DNA of 64,000 bases, taken from NCBI GenBank assembly GCA_035526335.1, contig DATLCN010000003.1, positions 1 to 64,000 of the forward strand. The letters run 5' to 3'. Shown here piece by piece: positions 15,659-25,099 of this stretch. Source of the stretch: GCA-2861595 sp035526335. Lineage in GTDB: Bacteria > Actinomycetota > Acidimicrobiia > Acidimicrobiales > GCA-2861595. The translations under genes were made by a program, and so were the position numbers. Within the stretch, counting starts at the first letter, position 1. Every line of letters starts with the position of its first letter. Under the pieces are notes generated by a model. The model made no database searches. It was not told the DNA's origin and saw only the letters and a program-made list of their open reading frames with translations.

Positions 15659-17456
15659 GACGGCTACCGCCGTCGCTCCGGCGGCTCCCTCCGAGTCGCT
15701 CCGGCACGACAGCGACCCGGCAGGGGGTCCGGCCGATTCGCTGGGGCTGCTCGCCGTGGTGGGTGCCGGGCTCCTGCCGGTGGTCTTCTCGGGCGAGCTG
15801 TACTACAGCGCCTGGGCGCCGAAGGCGGCCGTCTGCCTGCTTCTCCTGGGCCCGGGCCTGGTGGTGCTGGCCCGGTTGGCGCTTGCCGGCGACCTGGCCG
15901 CGAGGCTGGCTCTTGGGTTCGTGGCCGCCGCCGCACTCTCGACCCTGCTGTCGGACAACGTGGTGTTGTCGCTGGTCGGCAGTGCCAACTGGGGGACCGG
16001 GCTGCTGTTCGCGGCCACGCTGGGCGGATGCTGGGCCCTGGGTGCGGTGGCGGGGGAGCGCCGGCGGCGTCAGCTCGTACTGGCCATCATCGCCGCCGCC
16101 GTCGTCAACGCGGTCGTGGCCTGGCTCCAGACGCGGGGGCTGGTGCCGCCGGCGCTGGAGGATCCCCGGGCGACCACCGCCGGGCGCACCGGGGGGCTGC
16201 TCGGCAATCCGGTGCATCTGGGGGCGTTGATGGCAGGGGCGCTCTGGCTACTCGGCCGGCGGGTGGGGCGGGAGCGGGGGAGTTGGTGGTGGCTGCTGCC
16301 CATCGGGCTCGTGGCCGGCGCCGCGCAGCTGAGCGGGGGTCGCTCGGCCGTCGCTCTCGCCCTTGTCGCCGCGCTGGCGTGTCTTCCGGGTGCGGGAGCG
16401 CGGCGCGGGGTGGCGCTGATGGCCGCTGTGGCCTTCGGTGTCGTGCTGGCGCCGCTCGGGGTGGAGGGGGCGGTGCTCGGATCGGCCCGGGCGGCCAGGC
16501 CGGCGCCGACGCCGGCATCGGCTGATGAGGTCTCCGCGCCGGTCGCTCGTGAGACGGACACCCGTCTTGCGGTGTGGCGAACCAGCGCCGGCGCCTTCAC
16601 CGATCGACCTCTGCTTGGCTGGGGTCCCGGAAGGTTCCAAGCAGCGACGTCCCCGCGCTACGACGCCGAGAGCGCCCGTGAGGGCGGTGTCTTCCAGGAC
16701 GCCCACAACTGGCTCGTGGAGTACGGGATCACGACCGGGTTGGTCGGCCTGGTTCTCCTCCTCGCCTGGCTGGGCACGGCGGCGGTGGGTGCCCGTGGCG
16801 CACTCGCGGGTTTCGTGCTGATCGTCGGCGGCGCCGGCCTGGTCGAACCGCTCACGGTTGGGCTGACTCCGGTGGCTCTACTGGCTCTCGGCGCCGCCGG
16901 CCGTCCCCGTGGTGCGGGGATCAGGCACGCCCCCGCCCTCGGAGGGGCGTGGGCGTCGACGGCCGCCGGCGCTCTGGCCGCAGGGGCGATGGCGGGCACC
17001 GTTCTCCTGGTTGGGCAGGGATTCATGGGCCACGCCCGGTTGAACGACTCACCGGGGCAAGCGCGGTGGGCCATGACCCTGTCTCCTCCCTGGCCCGAGG
17101 TCGCCGGCCTGGCCGCCCGCGTCGAGTCCTTCTACGGCGTCACCGAAGGCGAGCCGCATCGGAGTCGCACCGTCGAACTGGCCCGGCGGGCGACGCGGCG
17201 GGACCCGGCCGATCCTGCGGCCTGGTCCTACCTGGGGTTCCTCGAGCTCGTGTGGGGCGACGAAGGACGTGCCGCCACCGCCTTCGGGCACTCGTTGGAC
17301 CAGAACCCATGGGGTGCCGAGGGACTGAGAGGCAGCGTGGCCCTGGCGGTGCGCCGAGGCGATCAGACCGCTCTCGCGGAGAGCTGTCGCCTTCTGCGGA
17401 TCCTGCACCGGGCGCCGCCGGCGTGCTCATCGGTGATGGAAAGGTCGGTTCAGTAG
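15630..17456 (+). CDS. O-antigen ligase / Wzy-like membrane protein with TPR tail
   Basis: A polytopic membrane protein of up to 608 aa with about a dozen hydrophobic segments (residues 40-440) and the Wzy_C/O-antigen ligase core: WLQTRG, GLLGNPVHLGALMAGAL, LSGGRSAVALAL and the loop ETDTRLAVWRTS with GWGPGRF and DAHNWLVEYG. The C-terminal 120 residues are soluble and TPR-like (RATRRDPADPAAWSYLGFLE). It probably ligates or polymerises glycan on the outer face of the membrane. Start uncertain: GTG 15630 overlaps nusB by 29 bases, and a CTG at 15651 would give a start near the nusB stop. Confidence 0.75.
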   Translation: MWPPRCALTETATAVAPAAPSESLRHDSDPAGGPADSLGLLAVVGAGLLPVVFSGELYYSAWAPKAAVCLLLLGPGLVVLARLALAGDLAARLALGFVAAAALSTLLSDNVVLSLVGSANWGTGLLFAATLGGCWALGAVAGERRRRQLVLAIIAAAVVNAVVAWLQTRGLVPPALEDPRATTAGRTGGLLGNPVHLGALMAGALWLLGRRVGRERGSWWWLLPIGLVAGAAQLSGGRSAVALALVAALACLPGAGARRGVALMAAVAFGVVLAPLGVEGAVLGSARAARPAPTPASADEVSAPVARETDTRLAVWRTSAGAFTDRPLLGWGPGRFQAATSPRYDAESAREGGVFQDAHNWLVEYGITTGLVGLVLLLAWLGTAAVGARGALAGFVLIVGGAGLVEPLTVGLTPVALLALGAAGRPRGAGIRHAPALGGAWASTAAGALAAGAMAGTVLLVGQGFMGHARLNDSPGQARWAMTLSPPWPEVAGLAARVESFYGVTEGEPHRSRTVELARRATRRDPADPAAWSYLGFLELVWGDEGRAATAFGHSLDQNPWGAEGLRGSVALAVRRGDQTALAESCRLLRILHRAPPACSSVMERSVQ

Positions 17457-17458
17457 CC

Positions 17459-18781
17459 GTGCGGCGCGCGGCCCGTCTCCTCCTTTACGTGGGTGCGGCG
17501 GCCATAGTTTTCGGGCTTGGCAAAGTCCATGCAGCACAGATCGCCGAACCGCCGTACGACTACACCTCCTCGTTCCGGTTTGGCTGGTCGATTTTCTACG
17601 TGACCCTGCTGTGCGGGGCCGCCTACGGCCTCGGCCTCCCCGACCTGGCTCGGGGTTGGCGGAGCGCAGCGGGCATGGCGCTCGGGTCGAGCCTCGCGGC
17701 CTCGTTGGGAATCTCGACGGTACAGATCGTTCTGGGGTCCGCCGTACTCCCGCGCTTCACGATCTTCGGTGCGGCGGTTCTCGTTCTGCCATGGTTCGTT
17801 GGTTGCGCGGCGGTGTCATCGGGGGGTCGGATGCGACAGGAGGGAAGGGGTCGAGTGGTCCTCGTCGCCCCCGCAGAGGATGCCGCCGCTCTACGAGCAG
17901 ATCTCGAACGGAACCCGGAGAGGCCGGCCAAGCTGGTGGCGGTCATAGCGCCTGACCTGGCGCGGTCGACGAACACTGTTCGGCCCCTCACCGAGGCGGC
18001 GAAAGCCGCGGGGGCTTCGGTCTTGGTATTGGGAAGGCTGGCGCAGCTCGACTCGACCACCGTTCAGCAAGCGGCCGAACTCCACGAAGCAGGCGTACGG
18101 GTCCGCACTCTGTCTCTCTTCTACGAAGAGTGGCTGGGCAAGATGCCACTGCCCGAACTGGAGCGGATGGCGCTCATGTTCGACATCGGCGAACTCCATC
18201 GTGCACGTTACGGTCGCATGAAACGGGGAATTGACATCGTGGTTGCCCTGCTGGCTCTCGCAGTGCTCCCAGCTGTGGTGATCCTGGTCCTGCTCGGCAA
18301 CCTCATCGGAAACCGGGGCCCGCTGTTCTTTCGGCAGGTTCGCGTAGGTCGCTACGCCACGACTTTCACCATCTACAAGTTCCGGACGATGCGTCCGGGC
18401 GACGGGTCGGGGAGCTGGACGGCCACCGACGATCCCCGGGTGACACCCTTCGGGCGCTTCCTGCGCCGCTGCCATCTCGACGAGTTGCCACAGGCGCTCA
18501 ACCTGCTGCAGGGAGCGATATCTGTCGTGGGTCCACGACCCGAACAGGTCCATTACGTGGAGGAGCTGACCAAGAAGATCCCCTTCTACGGATTGCGGCA
18601 CCTCGTCCGGCCTGGAATTACCGGCTGGGCGCAGGTCAAATACACCTATGGAGCAGATGAGGCCGACGCCTTGGAGAAGCTCCAGTACGACTTCTACTAC
18701 CTTCGACACCAGGGTCTAGGCCTCGATGCGCGGGTGGTCGGGCGCACCCTCCGGTCGATCGCCGGGCGATCAGGTCGGTGA
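17459..18781 (+). CDS. Polyprenyl-phosphate sugar-1-phosphate transferase (initiating glycosyltransferase)
   Basis: Transfers a sugar phosphate to undecaprenyl phosphate, the first step of glycan assembly. 440 aa: N-terminal membrane helices (about 5-115), a Rossmann-like CoA_binding_3 type domain (about 125-240), then a membrane-anchored catalytic domain (about 245-440) with KRGIDIVVALLALAVLPAVV, GPLFFRQVRVGR, FTIYKFRTM, the catalytic Asp-Glu in RCHLDELPQALN, SVVGPRPE and RPGITGWAQV. These are the hallmarks of the WbaP/PglC-type bacterial sugar transferase family. GTG 17459 lies two bases after the ligase stop. The sugar is unknown. Confidence 0.88.
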   Translation: MRRAARLLLYVGAAAIVFGLGKVHAAQIAEPPYDYTSSFRFGWSIFYVTLLCGAAYGLGLPDLARGWRSAAGMALGSSLAASLGISTVQIVLGSAVLPRFTIFGAAVLVLPWFVGCAAVSSGGRMRQEGRGRVVLVAPAEDAAALRADLERNPERPAKLVAVIAPDLARSTNTVRPLTEAAKAAGASVLVLGRLAQLDSTTVQQAAELHEAGVRVRTLSLFYEEWLGKMPLPELERMALMFDIGELHRARYGRMKRGIDIVVALLALAVLPAVVILVLLGNLIGNRGPLFFRQVRVGRYATTFTIYKFRTMRPGDGSGSWTATDDPRVTPFGRFLRRCHLDELPQALNLLQGAISVVGPRPEQVHYVEELTKKIPFYGLRHLVRPGITGWAQVKYTYGADEADALEKLQYDFYYLRHQGLGLDARVVGRTLRSIAGRSGR

Positions 18782-18818
18782 GAGAGAGTCGGCGGGGTCC
18801 GGTGCGGCGTCACGCGTG

Positions 18819-20039
18819 ATGCGCTTGGCCTTCGTTTCGCCCTACGTCCCGTATCCGGGCGTGACCCACGCCGGCGGCGAGTTCCTGTTGCGGTACCTCG
18901 ATGCTCTTGCCACTCAGCATCAGGTCATGCTTCTCGCTCCCGGGACCGGCGCCAACAAGCAGATAGCAAACCGGTGTCCGGAAGAGATCGATCTGCACCT
19001 GTGGCCGGTCGAAGCCCCGCGCCATGGTCCGGGTAGCGGCTTCCGACAACGCGTCCTGTCCAATGTGGGTGGACTGGCCAGCTTCGTATCTCCTGCGACC
19101 GTCCGCTCCTTTTCCGAAGATCCGCGAGTGAGGGCGATCCTGGCCGACAGTCAAGTCGTCGAGCTGCAGTGGCCTGAGAATCTTGCCTTCGTCCGGGCGG
19201 TCAAGCGGATCGATCCGGCCGTACCGTTGACGGCGTTCCTTTACGACGTCCTGTCCCAGAGCATGGGACGACAGCTGCTGGTCGACGAGAGGGACGCCGC
19301 CCGGCGGTTCGCCCGGAAATGCAACCGTGCTCTGGTCGTCAGGCAAGAACGGAAGAGGCTGAACGAGTGTGCCGCGATCTTCGTCCTCAGCGAAAAAGAT
19401 CGGGCCATCCTCGAGAACATTGGAGTACGCGCGCCAATCCACGTGCTCGATCCGTTGGTGAGTTTTGGGCTGGAAATGTCGCCTGGACCGGTCGGCCGGA
19501 TGAAGAAGAAGATTCTGTTCACCGGGGCGATGCATCGGCCGGAGAACTTCAGAAGCATGCTGTGGTTCATCGATCAAGTGTGGCCGGCGGTGCTCGATCG
19601 TGCCCCGGACGCTACCCTCGTTGTCGCAGGCGCGGATCCGCCGGAGATTCTCCGTAGGCGGTCCTCCTCGAGCGTGACGATCACCGGTTTCGTTCCCGAC
19701 CTGCGGTCTTTCTACGAGGACGCGGATGTCTTTGTGGCGCCCCTGCTCACTGGTGCTGGAGTCAAGTTCAAGATTCTCGACGCTATGGGCGCAGGACTCC
19801 CGGTGGTCGCGACCCCTGTTGCCGTCGAGGGGATCGTCGAGGAATCAGGTCCATCGCTATTCGCTCTGATCAGCGTCGACCCGGATGAAATCGCCAAAAG
19901 CATTATCGCCTTGATCGACGATGGTGCTGCCGCCAGAAGGATCGGCAAGCTAGGCAAGGAGTGGGTGACCGCCCGCTACTCGTTTTCAGACGGAGTGAAG
20001 CGGGCGGTCGGTATTTACGATGCGATCCAGCGTGCCTGA
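18819..20039 (+). CDS. Glycosyltransferase family 4
   Basis: A 406-aa GT-B transferase. N-terminal acceptor domain begins LAFVSPYVPYPGVTHAGGEF (a typical GT4 opening); the donor domain has ILFTGAMHRPENFRSMLWFI, then FYEDADVFVAPLLTGAGVKF and ILDAMGAGLPVVATPVAVEG, with the nucleotide-sugar-binding E-x7-E region reduced (K-x-L-D-A-M instead of K-x-x-E-A-M/L). ATG 18819 is chosen; longer in-frame starts overlap the preceding gene without similarity. Part of the polysaccharide island, probably in the cytoplasm at the membrane. Confidence 0.82.
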   Translation: MRLAFVSPYVPYPGVTHAGGEFLLRYLDALATQHQVMLLAPGTGANKQIANRCPEEIDLHLWPVEAPRHGPGSGFRQRVLSNVGGLASFVSPATVRSFSEDPRVRAILADSQVVELQWPENLAFVRAVKRIDPAVPLTAFLYDVLSQSMGRQLLVDERDAARRFARKCNRALVVRQERKRLNECAAIFVLSEKDRAILENIGVRAPIHVLDPLVSFGLEMSPGPVGRMKKKILFTGAMHRPENFRSMLWFIDQVWPAVLDRAPDATLVVAGADPPEILRRRSSSSVTITGFVPDLRSFYEDADVFVAPLLTGAGVKFKILDAMGAGLPVVATPVAVEGIVEESGPSLFALISVDPDEIAKSIIALIDDGAAARRIGKLGKEWVTARYSFSDGVKRAVGIYDAIQRA

Positions 20040-20070
20040 TCCTCCGCGCAGCACGATCGGAGCCGCGCAG

Positions 20071-20979
20071 TCAGACTTGTCGCCGGCTTCTTCTTATGGC
20101 GACCCGTCTGGCGATATTGAACGCTGGCACTTTGAGCACCCATCGCAGCTTGGGGACGGCCCTGTAGTCCGGATCACGCAGCACGAACAGGATGTCCCTA
20201 GCGGTGCCGGCCAGAGCCGCGAGTATCAGGCTAGTCGTCGAGTCTCGGGGGACCTGTCCCAAATTCCTCAGTGCCCGCGCCTCCTCCTTCATTCGGCGGT
20301 AATAGGGGAGCAGCGCAAGGTCGTGTGAGTGCCAGACCGCGGCGGATGCCACGTAGACCTTGGTCCCGCCGGCCGCGAGTATGTCGGCTGCCAGTGCCCG
20401 GTCCTCCGCAAAATCGACCTCTCGAAAAGGAATGCCTTGGAGGACGGAACGACGCACGGCCGAGTTGACGTTCGAGAAGAAGGCACGAAAGTCGGGCCCT
20501 GACTCCTCGAAGTCTTCACGAGCATTGGGCTGGTTCTCATACGTTGCCAAGCGGTCGAACCATCTGGTGACGTCATTTTTGACCACGGGTTGGCAGGATG
20601 GGCGGGGGATCTGTCGACCGTAGGTGCAGGCAACCTGGGCATCACGGAACGGCTCAACCAGTTCGGCAAGCCATGTGGCGGTAGCGGGCACCGCATCCTG
20701 GGTGAGGAAGGCGACGATCTCCCCTCGAGCGAGCTCGACAGCGAGGTTCCTGGTCCGTCCGTGCCCGAAATCCTCCTGCGCGATCCGGTGCACACGAACT
20801 TTCGGGTGCGACGAGAGAATCTCCGGTGTCCGGTCCGCGGACGTGGAGTCGATCACCAGAAGGTCGAACGCAAAGGCCGTTGCCTGTGCTTCGCATGCAG
20901 CCAGAAGCTCGTCGAGGGTCTCCGCGCCGTTGAAGGTCGGGACGGCGATCGTCACGTACGGCGCCGTCTCAGGAGACAA
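20071..20979 (-). CDS. Glycosyltransferase family 2 (rhamnosyltransferase-like)
   Basis: A 302-aa GT-A transferase: VTIAVPTFNGAETLDELLAA opening, LLVIDSTSADRT, the HGRTRNLAVELARGEIVAFL segment and the divalent metal Asp in FLTQDAVPA; the late ED motif is in DFAEDRALAADIL. The pattern, with a C-terminal basic amphipathic helix, resembles rhamnosyltransferases of the RfbF/WbbL type. TTG 20979 overlaps the upstream WsaF-like gene by 11 bases; GTG 20955 is an alternative. The two minus-strand genes form a pair facing away from the next block. Confidence 0.85.
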   Translation of the reverse strand: MSPETAPYVTIAVPTFNGAETLDELLAACEAQATAFAFDLLVIDSTSADRTPEILSSHPKVRVHRIAQEDFGHGRTRNLAVELARGEIVAFLTQDAVPATATWLAELVEPFRDAQVACTYGRQIPRPSCQPVVKNDVTRWFDRLATYENQPNAREDFEESGPDFRAFFSNVNSAVRRSVLQGIPFREVDFAEDRALAADILAAGGTKVYVASAAVWHSHDLALLPYYRRMKEEARALRNLGQVPRDSTTSLILAALAGTARDILFVLRDPDYRAVPKLRWVLKVPAFNIARRVAIRRSRRQV

Positions 20980-22177
20980 CCGGTCGCCTCACGGCTCTCG
21001 CTATCGCCGACTCCAGTTGATCGACGGTCCGTGTCCAGGTCGCTCCACTGACCGAGGCGGCAGCATCCGCGGCCAGATCCCCGGCACGGGCGCTTTCGTA
21101 AGCGGTCGAGAGCGCACTGGCGAGACCCCCGGGAGAGGCCTGGGCGTACCGGATGAAGCGGTTGTCGAGAGCGGCCCGTGTGCTTTCCGAGTCGTTCACG
21201 ACGGGAATGCACCCGGCGGCCAAAAGCTCGAGGGGTAGGAGGGAGACGTTGGTGAGCGACAGGACGAGGCCGGCCGAACAACGGTTGTACAGCTCATTGA
21301 GCTTTCTGTGGCTCAGGATCCCGTGACTCGTGTGCGGGAGCCGCGGCCTGCGGTGCCCGAGTTCTCCGCCGACCAGATGGACTTCGGCGCCCGGTGAGGC
21401 TCTAATAAACCGCTCGAGAGCGAGGACCCCGAGTTCGTATCCGCGTCTGGGCGTCAGAGGCCGGGCGTAGAACAGAACGCCGGGGCGAGGCCCGCGGTTG
21501 GAAAGCGAGTACTCATCCAGGTCCGCCTCGAAGCTGATCGGCTCGCAGGCCATGCCGAAGCGTGAAGACAGCTTCTCGGTGAGCCAGGGGCCCATGGTTA
21601 TACCCTGGAGGCCCAAGCGGTAGGAGCCCTCAGCAAGGCTGGCCTGGCTCCCGGCTGGATAGAAGGATGGTTCGTAGTCTTGTACGAAATAGAGCCTCTT
21701 TGCCTGCCCCGGCGCCGCCGCCACCGGATATGCCGTCGGCCATGATGTTGCGATCAGCGCGTCACTCGGACCGAGGGTGTCCACATCGAAGGCCCGGTCC
21801 GCCTTCACCCGAGGAAAGTGACGAAGTATACCGAGTACCTCGGCAGGAGATTGTGTGCGCCTCGGGTCGTAGAACGTGAGCCGGCATCGGTGGCCCCGGT
21901 TCTCGAGGCCGGCCACCATCCGCAATATGGTCTGGTGACCCCCGGAGCCGGGCCAAATCGGCGGAACTACCCAATGCAGCGTGAGCCCACCATCGTTGCT
22001 CTCCGTTCTAACGGGGCTGTAAGGCAGCAGCTCCGTACGCCAGGAAGCCTGGAGCAGGTGCTCGGGTTCAACTGGAAGCTTGAGAGACATGTGCCCAGAG
22101 GACCTGCTGCGAGCCAAGTGGGCCAAGCGGTATCCGACGGCGCGCACCCCCCCCTCACGTAGTACAACTCCTACCAT
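20969..22177 (-). CDS. WsaF-like glycosyltransferase (GT4-type)
   Basis: A 402-aa GT-B transferase. The N-terminal domain has LHWVVPPIWPGSGGHQTILR with NRGHRCRLTFYDPR, and the C-terminal domain has RLYFVQDYEPSFYPAGS, VLFYARPLTPRRGYELGVLA and LNELYNRCSAGLVLSLTNVS with LPLELLAAGCIPVVND. This combination matches WsaF-type rhamnosyltransferases. Together with the downstream family-2 enzyme it suggests a deoxyhexose-containing glycan, though no dTDP-rhamnose genes are in the window. ATG 22177; the divergent gene begins 83 bases away, so this short gap must hold two promoters. Confidence 0.82.
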   Translation of the reverse strand: MVGVVLREGGVRAVGYRLAHLARSRSSGHMSLKLPVEPEHLLQASWRTELLPYSPVRTESNDGGLTLHWVVPPIWPGSGGHQTILRMVAGLENRGHRCRLTFYDPRRTQSPAEVLGILRHFPRVKADRAFDVDTLGPSDALIATSWPTAYPVAAAPGQAKRLYFVQDYEPSFYPAGSQASLAEGSYRLGLQGITMGPWLTEKLSSRFGMACEPISFEADLDEYSLSNRGPRPGVLFYARPLTPRRGYELGVLALERFIRASPGAEVHLVGGELGHRRPRLPHTSHGILSHRKLNELYNRCSAGLVLSLTNVSLLPLELLAAGCIPVVNDSESTRAALDNRFIRYAQASPGGLASALSTAYESARAGDLAADAAASVSGATWTRTVDQLESAIARAVRRPVVS

Positions 22178-22260
22178 CTTCAGGTGCTCGAGCAGTTGAA
22201 CCTCCCAAGTCGCCGGCCGGGTGCAGAGTCCAGAGTGTCTGGTGTACCTCCCGCGGCGAT

Positions 22261-23022
22261 ATGAGCGCTGATCGACCCTCGGTCGATGTCGTGATCCTCA
22301 GCTGGAATGACGGGGAGCTTCTCGACGTGGCGCTCGGCTCGGTTCTCGAATCGACCGAAATCGGGGTGAACGTCGTCGTCGTCGACAACGGCTCCGACCC
22401 GCCCGTCTCCACGGGTGCAAGTTCCCGCGTCCGGGTCGTCCGCAACGATGAGAACACCGGCGTGGCCAAGGCACGGAACCAGGGAGCAAGACTCGGAGGG
22501 GCTCCAGTGGTCTGCTTCCTGGACAGCGACGCACGGTTCGCGCCTGGTTCTCTGGCCCGGCTGGTCGAAGTCCTGATTGCGGATCCCAGCATCGGGCTCG
22601 CAGCCCCCGTGTTCGAGGACCAACCCGCGGAGGCCAGCGCAGGAAAAGCGCCATCTTTGTGGCGCAAAGCCCTGCGAGCAACCAATCTGACCACTTCTTA
22701 CAGGCCGGTGAGGAAGGTGCCCGGAGAGTTTTGGGACGTCGATTTCGCCATCGGAGCCTGCCAGGTCTTTCGGAGGACTGCCTTCGAGACGATTGGGGGA
22801 CTGGACGAGACCTTCTTCTACGGACCCGAGGACGTGGACTTCTGCCTGAGGCTTCGTAAGGCAGGATGGCGGGTGGTGCAGGTGGCCCGTGCCCCGGTCC
22901 ACCACCCCCCGCGTCGCCGGTACCGCGGCCTGCTGACAAGGCGTGGGTTGCACCACGGGGTGGCGGTGGCCCGCCATCTGTGGCGGCATCGCAGCAGGGC
23001 ACCCAACCGCCGCGACCGATGA
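22261..23022 (+). CDS. Glycosyltransferase family 2
   Basis: A 253-aa GT-A transferase: VDVVILSWNDGELLDVAL, VVVVDNGSDPP, the ENTGVAKARNQGARLGG segment, metal-binding DSD in VCFLDSDARF and the late ED motif GPEDVDFCLRLRKAGW. This is the compact 'N-acetylglucosaminyl/rhamnosyl' GT2 subtype found in actinobacterial glycan clusters. It overlaps the next gene, a paralogue, by four bases (ATGA). Confidence 0.87.
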   Translation: MSADRPSVDVVILSWNDGELLDVALGSVLESTEIGVNVVVVDNGSDPPVSTGASSRVRVVRNDENTGVAKARNQGARLGGAPVVCFLDSDARFAPGSLARLVEVLIADPSIGLAAPVFEDQPAEASAGKAPSLWRKALRATNLTTSYRPVRKVPGEFWDVDFAIGACQVFRRTAFETIGGLDETFFYGPEDVDFCLRLRKAGWRVVQVARAPVHHPPRRRYRGLLTRRGLHHGVAVARHLWRHRSRAPNRRDR

Positions 23023-23963
23023 ACCCCAAGGTCGACGTGGTGGTGGTCTCATATCGGAGTAGCTCTGTACTGCCTTCCTGCATTGCGGGAGCGCGTGGCA
23101 TATCCGAACTCGGCCGGATCGTGGTGGTCGACCACGACGAGGATGGTAGTGGCGGGATTGCAATGGCGGACGACGTTCTGGTTCTGCGTACGGGTGATAA
23201 TCCAGGCTTCGGGGCAGGACAGAACCTGGGGATGCTCCAGACGAACGCTCCGTTCGTGCTCCTCCTGAACCCCGATGCCATCGTCGAGCCAGAAGCGATT
23301 ACTGCTGGTGTCAAGCTTCTCGAGGAGCGATCTCGTGTCGGTGCCCTTCAGGGTGCGATCAAGACTTTCGAGGGTGGTCTCGAGCGGAGTCAAGGCCGGT
23401 CGGTCGGACCGGTCCACCTGCTGGGCCGCTGTCTCGGCCTTCGTGGACTTTTGCAGTTCGCGCCGTTCCGTTGGATCGGGCGACAATTCCCTTCGATCGC
23501 CGACCATGTCGACCGCGGGCCGGAATTGGCGACTGTCGTGGAGACCCTGTCTGCGACTGCGCTACTGGTTCGCCGGACCGCGTTCGATTCTGTCGGCGGA
23601 TTCGACACGTCCTACTTCCTCTACGGCGAAGATCTCGACTTGTGCGTACGTCTCCGGAAGGCAGGCTGGCAACTGATGGCCTTGCCGGCCCCTTGGGCTC
23701 GCCATATCGGTGGTTCGTCGTCACGTTCCAGGCTGGAGCGGGAGGCCCGATGGTGGCAGGGCACCATGAGCTTTGCTGCCCGCTGGTTCGGCAGCGCAGC
23801 GTGGGCGATTGCCATGGCTTCTTCAGCGGTGATGACGCTTCGTCTGGTGGTGAGACACCCAGCGAGGTACGGCCGCCTCGTGAGAATGATGATCCTCGGA
23901 CCGTGGCGCCTGAGACGATCCCTCAGGTCATCACGAACCGTCGGAGGTGGCGGGCACGGGTGA
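23019..23963 (+). CDS. Glycosyltransferase family 2 (paralogue of upstream gene)
   Basis: A 314-aa GT-A transferase from ATG 23019. Motifs: VDVVVVSYRSSSVLPSCI, IVVVDHDEDGSGG, NPGFGAGQNLGMLQTNAPFV, LLLNPDAIVEPEAI for the metal site (a DxD reduced to NPDA, as in many family members) and YGEDLDLCVRLRKAGW. It has an extra C-terminal membrane-associated segment (AWAIAMASSAVMTLRLVV) that could hold it at the inner face. The shared LRLRKAGW/VRLRKAGW motif suggests duplication with the preceding gene. Confidence 0.87.
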   Translation: MNPKVDVVVVSYRSSSVLPSCIAGARGISELGRIVVVDHDEDGSGGIAMADDVLVLRTGDNPGFGAGQNLGMLQTNAPFVLLLNPDAIVEPEAITAGVKLLEERSRVGALQGAIKTFEGGLERSQGRSVGPVHLLGRCLGLRGLLQFAPFRWIGRQFPSIADHVDRGPELATVVETLSATALLVRRTAFDSVGGFDTSYFLYGEDLDLCVRLRKAGWQLMALPAPWARHIGGSSSRSRLEREARWWQGTMSFAARWFGSAAWAIAMASSAVMTLRLVVRHPARYGRLVRMMILGPWRLRRSLRSSRTVGGGGHG

Positions 23964-23983
23964 GCGGCACCGTGGACCCGGAC

Positions 23984-24892
23984 TCACGGCCGGCGCCGCT
24001 CGATTGCCAGGTCACCAATCTCCGGAAGTTTCGGGAACTGTCTGGTCAGCAATTCAGCGGTGGAGCGAGGGACCGCGCCCAGGTTGGAGACTCTCACCAA
24101 CGACCTCGTGATTCTCCACGGGAGTAGGGGTGAACCCTGTGAACGGGCACGAGCTGACAAAAGCTGCTCGTTCAACACGGACCGCAGCTTTGCCCGCGTG
24201 GATGGCCAGGCCCCTGCGCCAGCCGCCGCACCGCGCCACCGGTCCGACAGGGCTGTCGGCTCTTCGGGCGAGAGCCAGTTCTGAAGGTATCGAGCATGCT
24301 GCGGGTCGACAGGGGCCCCGGGATTGAAAAAGCCTGATCCGCTCGGGAATTCCAGGGGCACCAGAGCGTCGAAATCTTCTTCCGAGAGGGACACAAGGCC
24401 CCCGAGGCGTTGGAGCGCGCTGTTGCTGATGACGAAGAAGCAGGTTGTGATCCACGAATTGATTTCCAGCCCGAAGCTGAACGTCGGGGTCGGAAACCGG
24501 TCGATCTTGCCCCAGAGACCGGATGTCGATTGGACAAACCGCAGGACAGGCCCGCTGAGACTTTCGACGTACGGAACGGGATAAGCCGGAAAGCGTTCGT
24601 TGGCGAATATCCACAGATCGGGCGGGTCACGTCGGTGGAGGTCGACCGCCCGCTGCCACCCTGAGAACTCATGCAGACTGTTGTCCCCTTGAATGACTTG
24701 TACGCCCTCGATCTCCGTGGGACACGACCCGCTGTTGTCGATCGCGATGCACCGTGCCTTGACATCGTGCAGCTTGGAAAGGTGCCCGGTGAGGAGACGT
24801 AGTGCGCGCTCCGATGCGGATTCCTCCCACCAGATGAAGGCCACGCCTACCGTCGTCGGCTGAGTCATCCAGCCGACGCCAGATTCATGCAC
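23984..24892 (-). CDS. Unrecognised protein of the polysaccharide island
   Basis: A 302-aa soluble protein that I do not recognise. The opening TTVGVAFIWWEESASERALR followed by a conserved-looking ARCIAIDNSG and QVIQGDNSLHEFSGWQRAVD resembles the nucleotide-binding half of a GT-A fold (beta strand, then DNSG, then GDN-x5-SG), so it may be a divergent glycosyltransferase. No signal peptide or membrane segment. GTG 24892 is the longest start; ATG 24868 (MTQPTTVG) is equally plausible. It is followed upstream by about 205 bases without a recognisable gene (24893-25099). Confidence 0.55.
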   Translation of the reverse strand: MHESGVGWMTQPTTVGVAFIWWEESASERALRLLTGHLSKLHDVKARCIAIDNSGSCPTEIEGVQVIQGDNSLHEFSGWQRAVDLHRRDPPDLWIFANERFPAYPVPYVESLSGPVLRFVQSTSGLWGKIDRFPTPTFSFGLEINSWITTCFFVISNSALQRLGGLVSLSEEDFDALVPLEFPSGSGFFNPGAPVDPQHARYLQNWLSPEEPTALSDRWRGAAAGAGAWPSTRAKLRSVLNEQLLSARARSQGSPLLPWRITRSLVRVSNLGAVPRSTAELLTRQFPKLPEIGDLAIERRRP

Positions 24893-25099
24893 CGCCCTGT
24901 ATTGGTGGCTGAAGCGCCTGGTCCGTCGGCCGAGATTGCCGCCAGCGGCTCAAGACGGGTGGTCCGCGCCAAGAGCATCACACGAACCGTCGCCCAATTG
25001 TGGAGCGTGGATTGTGCGACAAGGACTCAGCGGAACTTGTCGTCGGTTCCATGAGCGAAGAAAGCCCATCTCGGAGCTCGTTTGGAACATCGGCGGCCA

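Noticed and set aside
18726..18818. Longer start for the GT4 gene
   Set aside because: The extension overlaps the previous gene and precedes the family's usual LAFVSPY opening.
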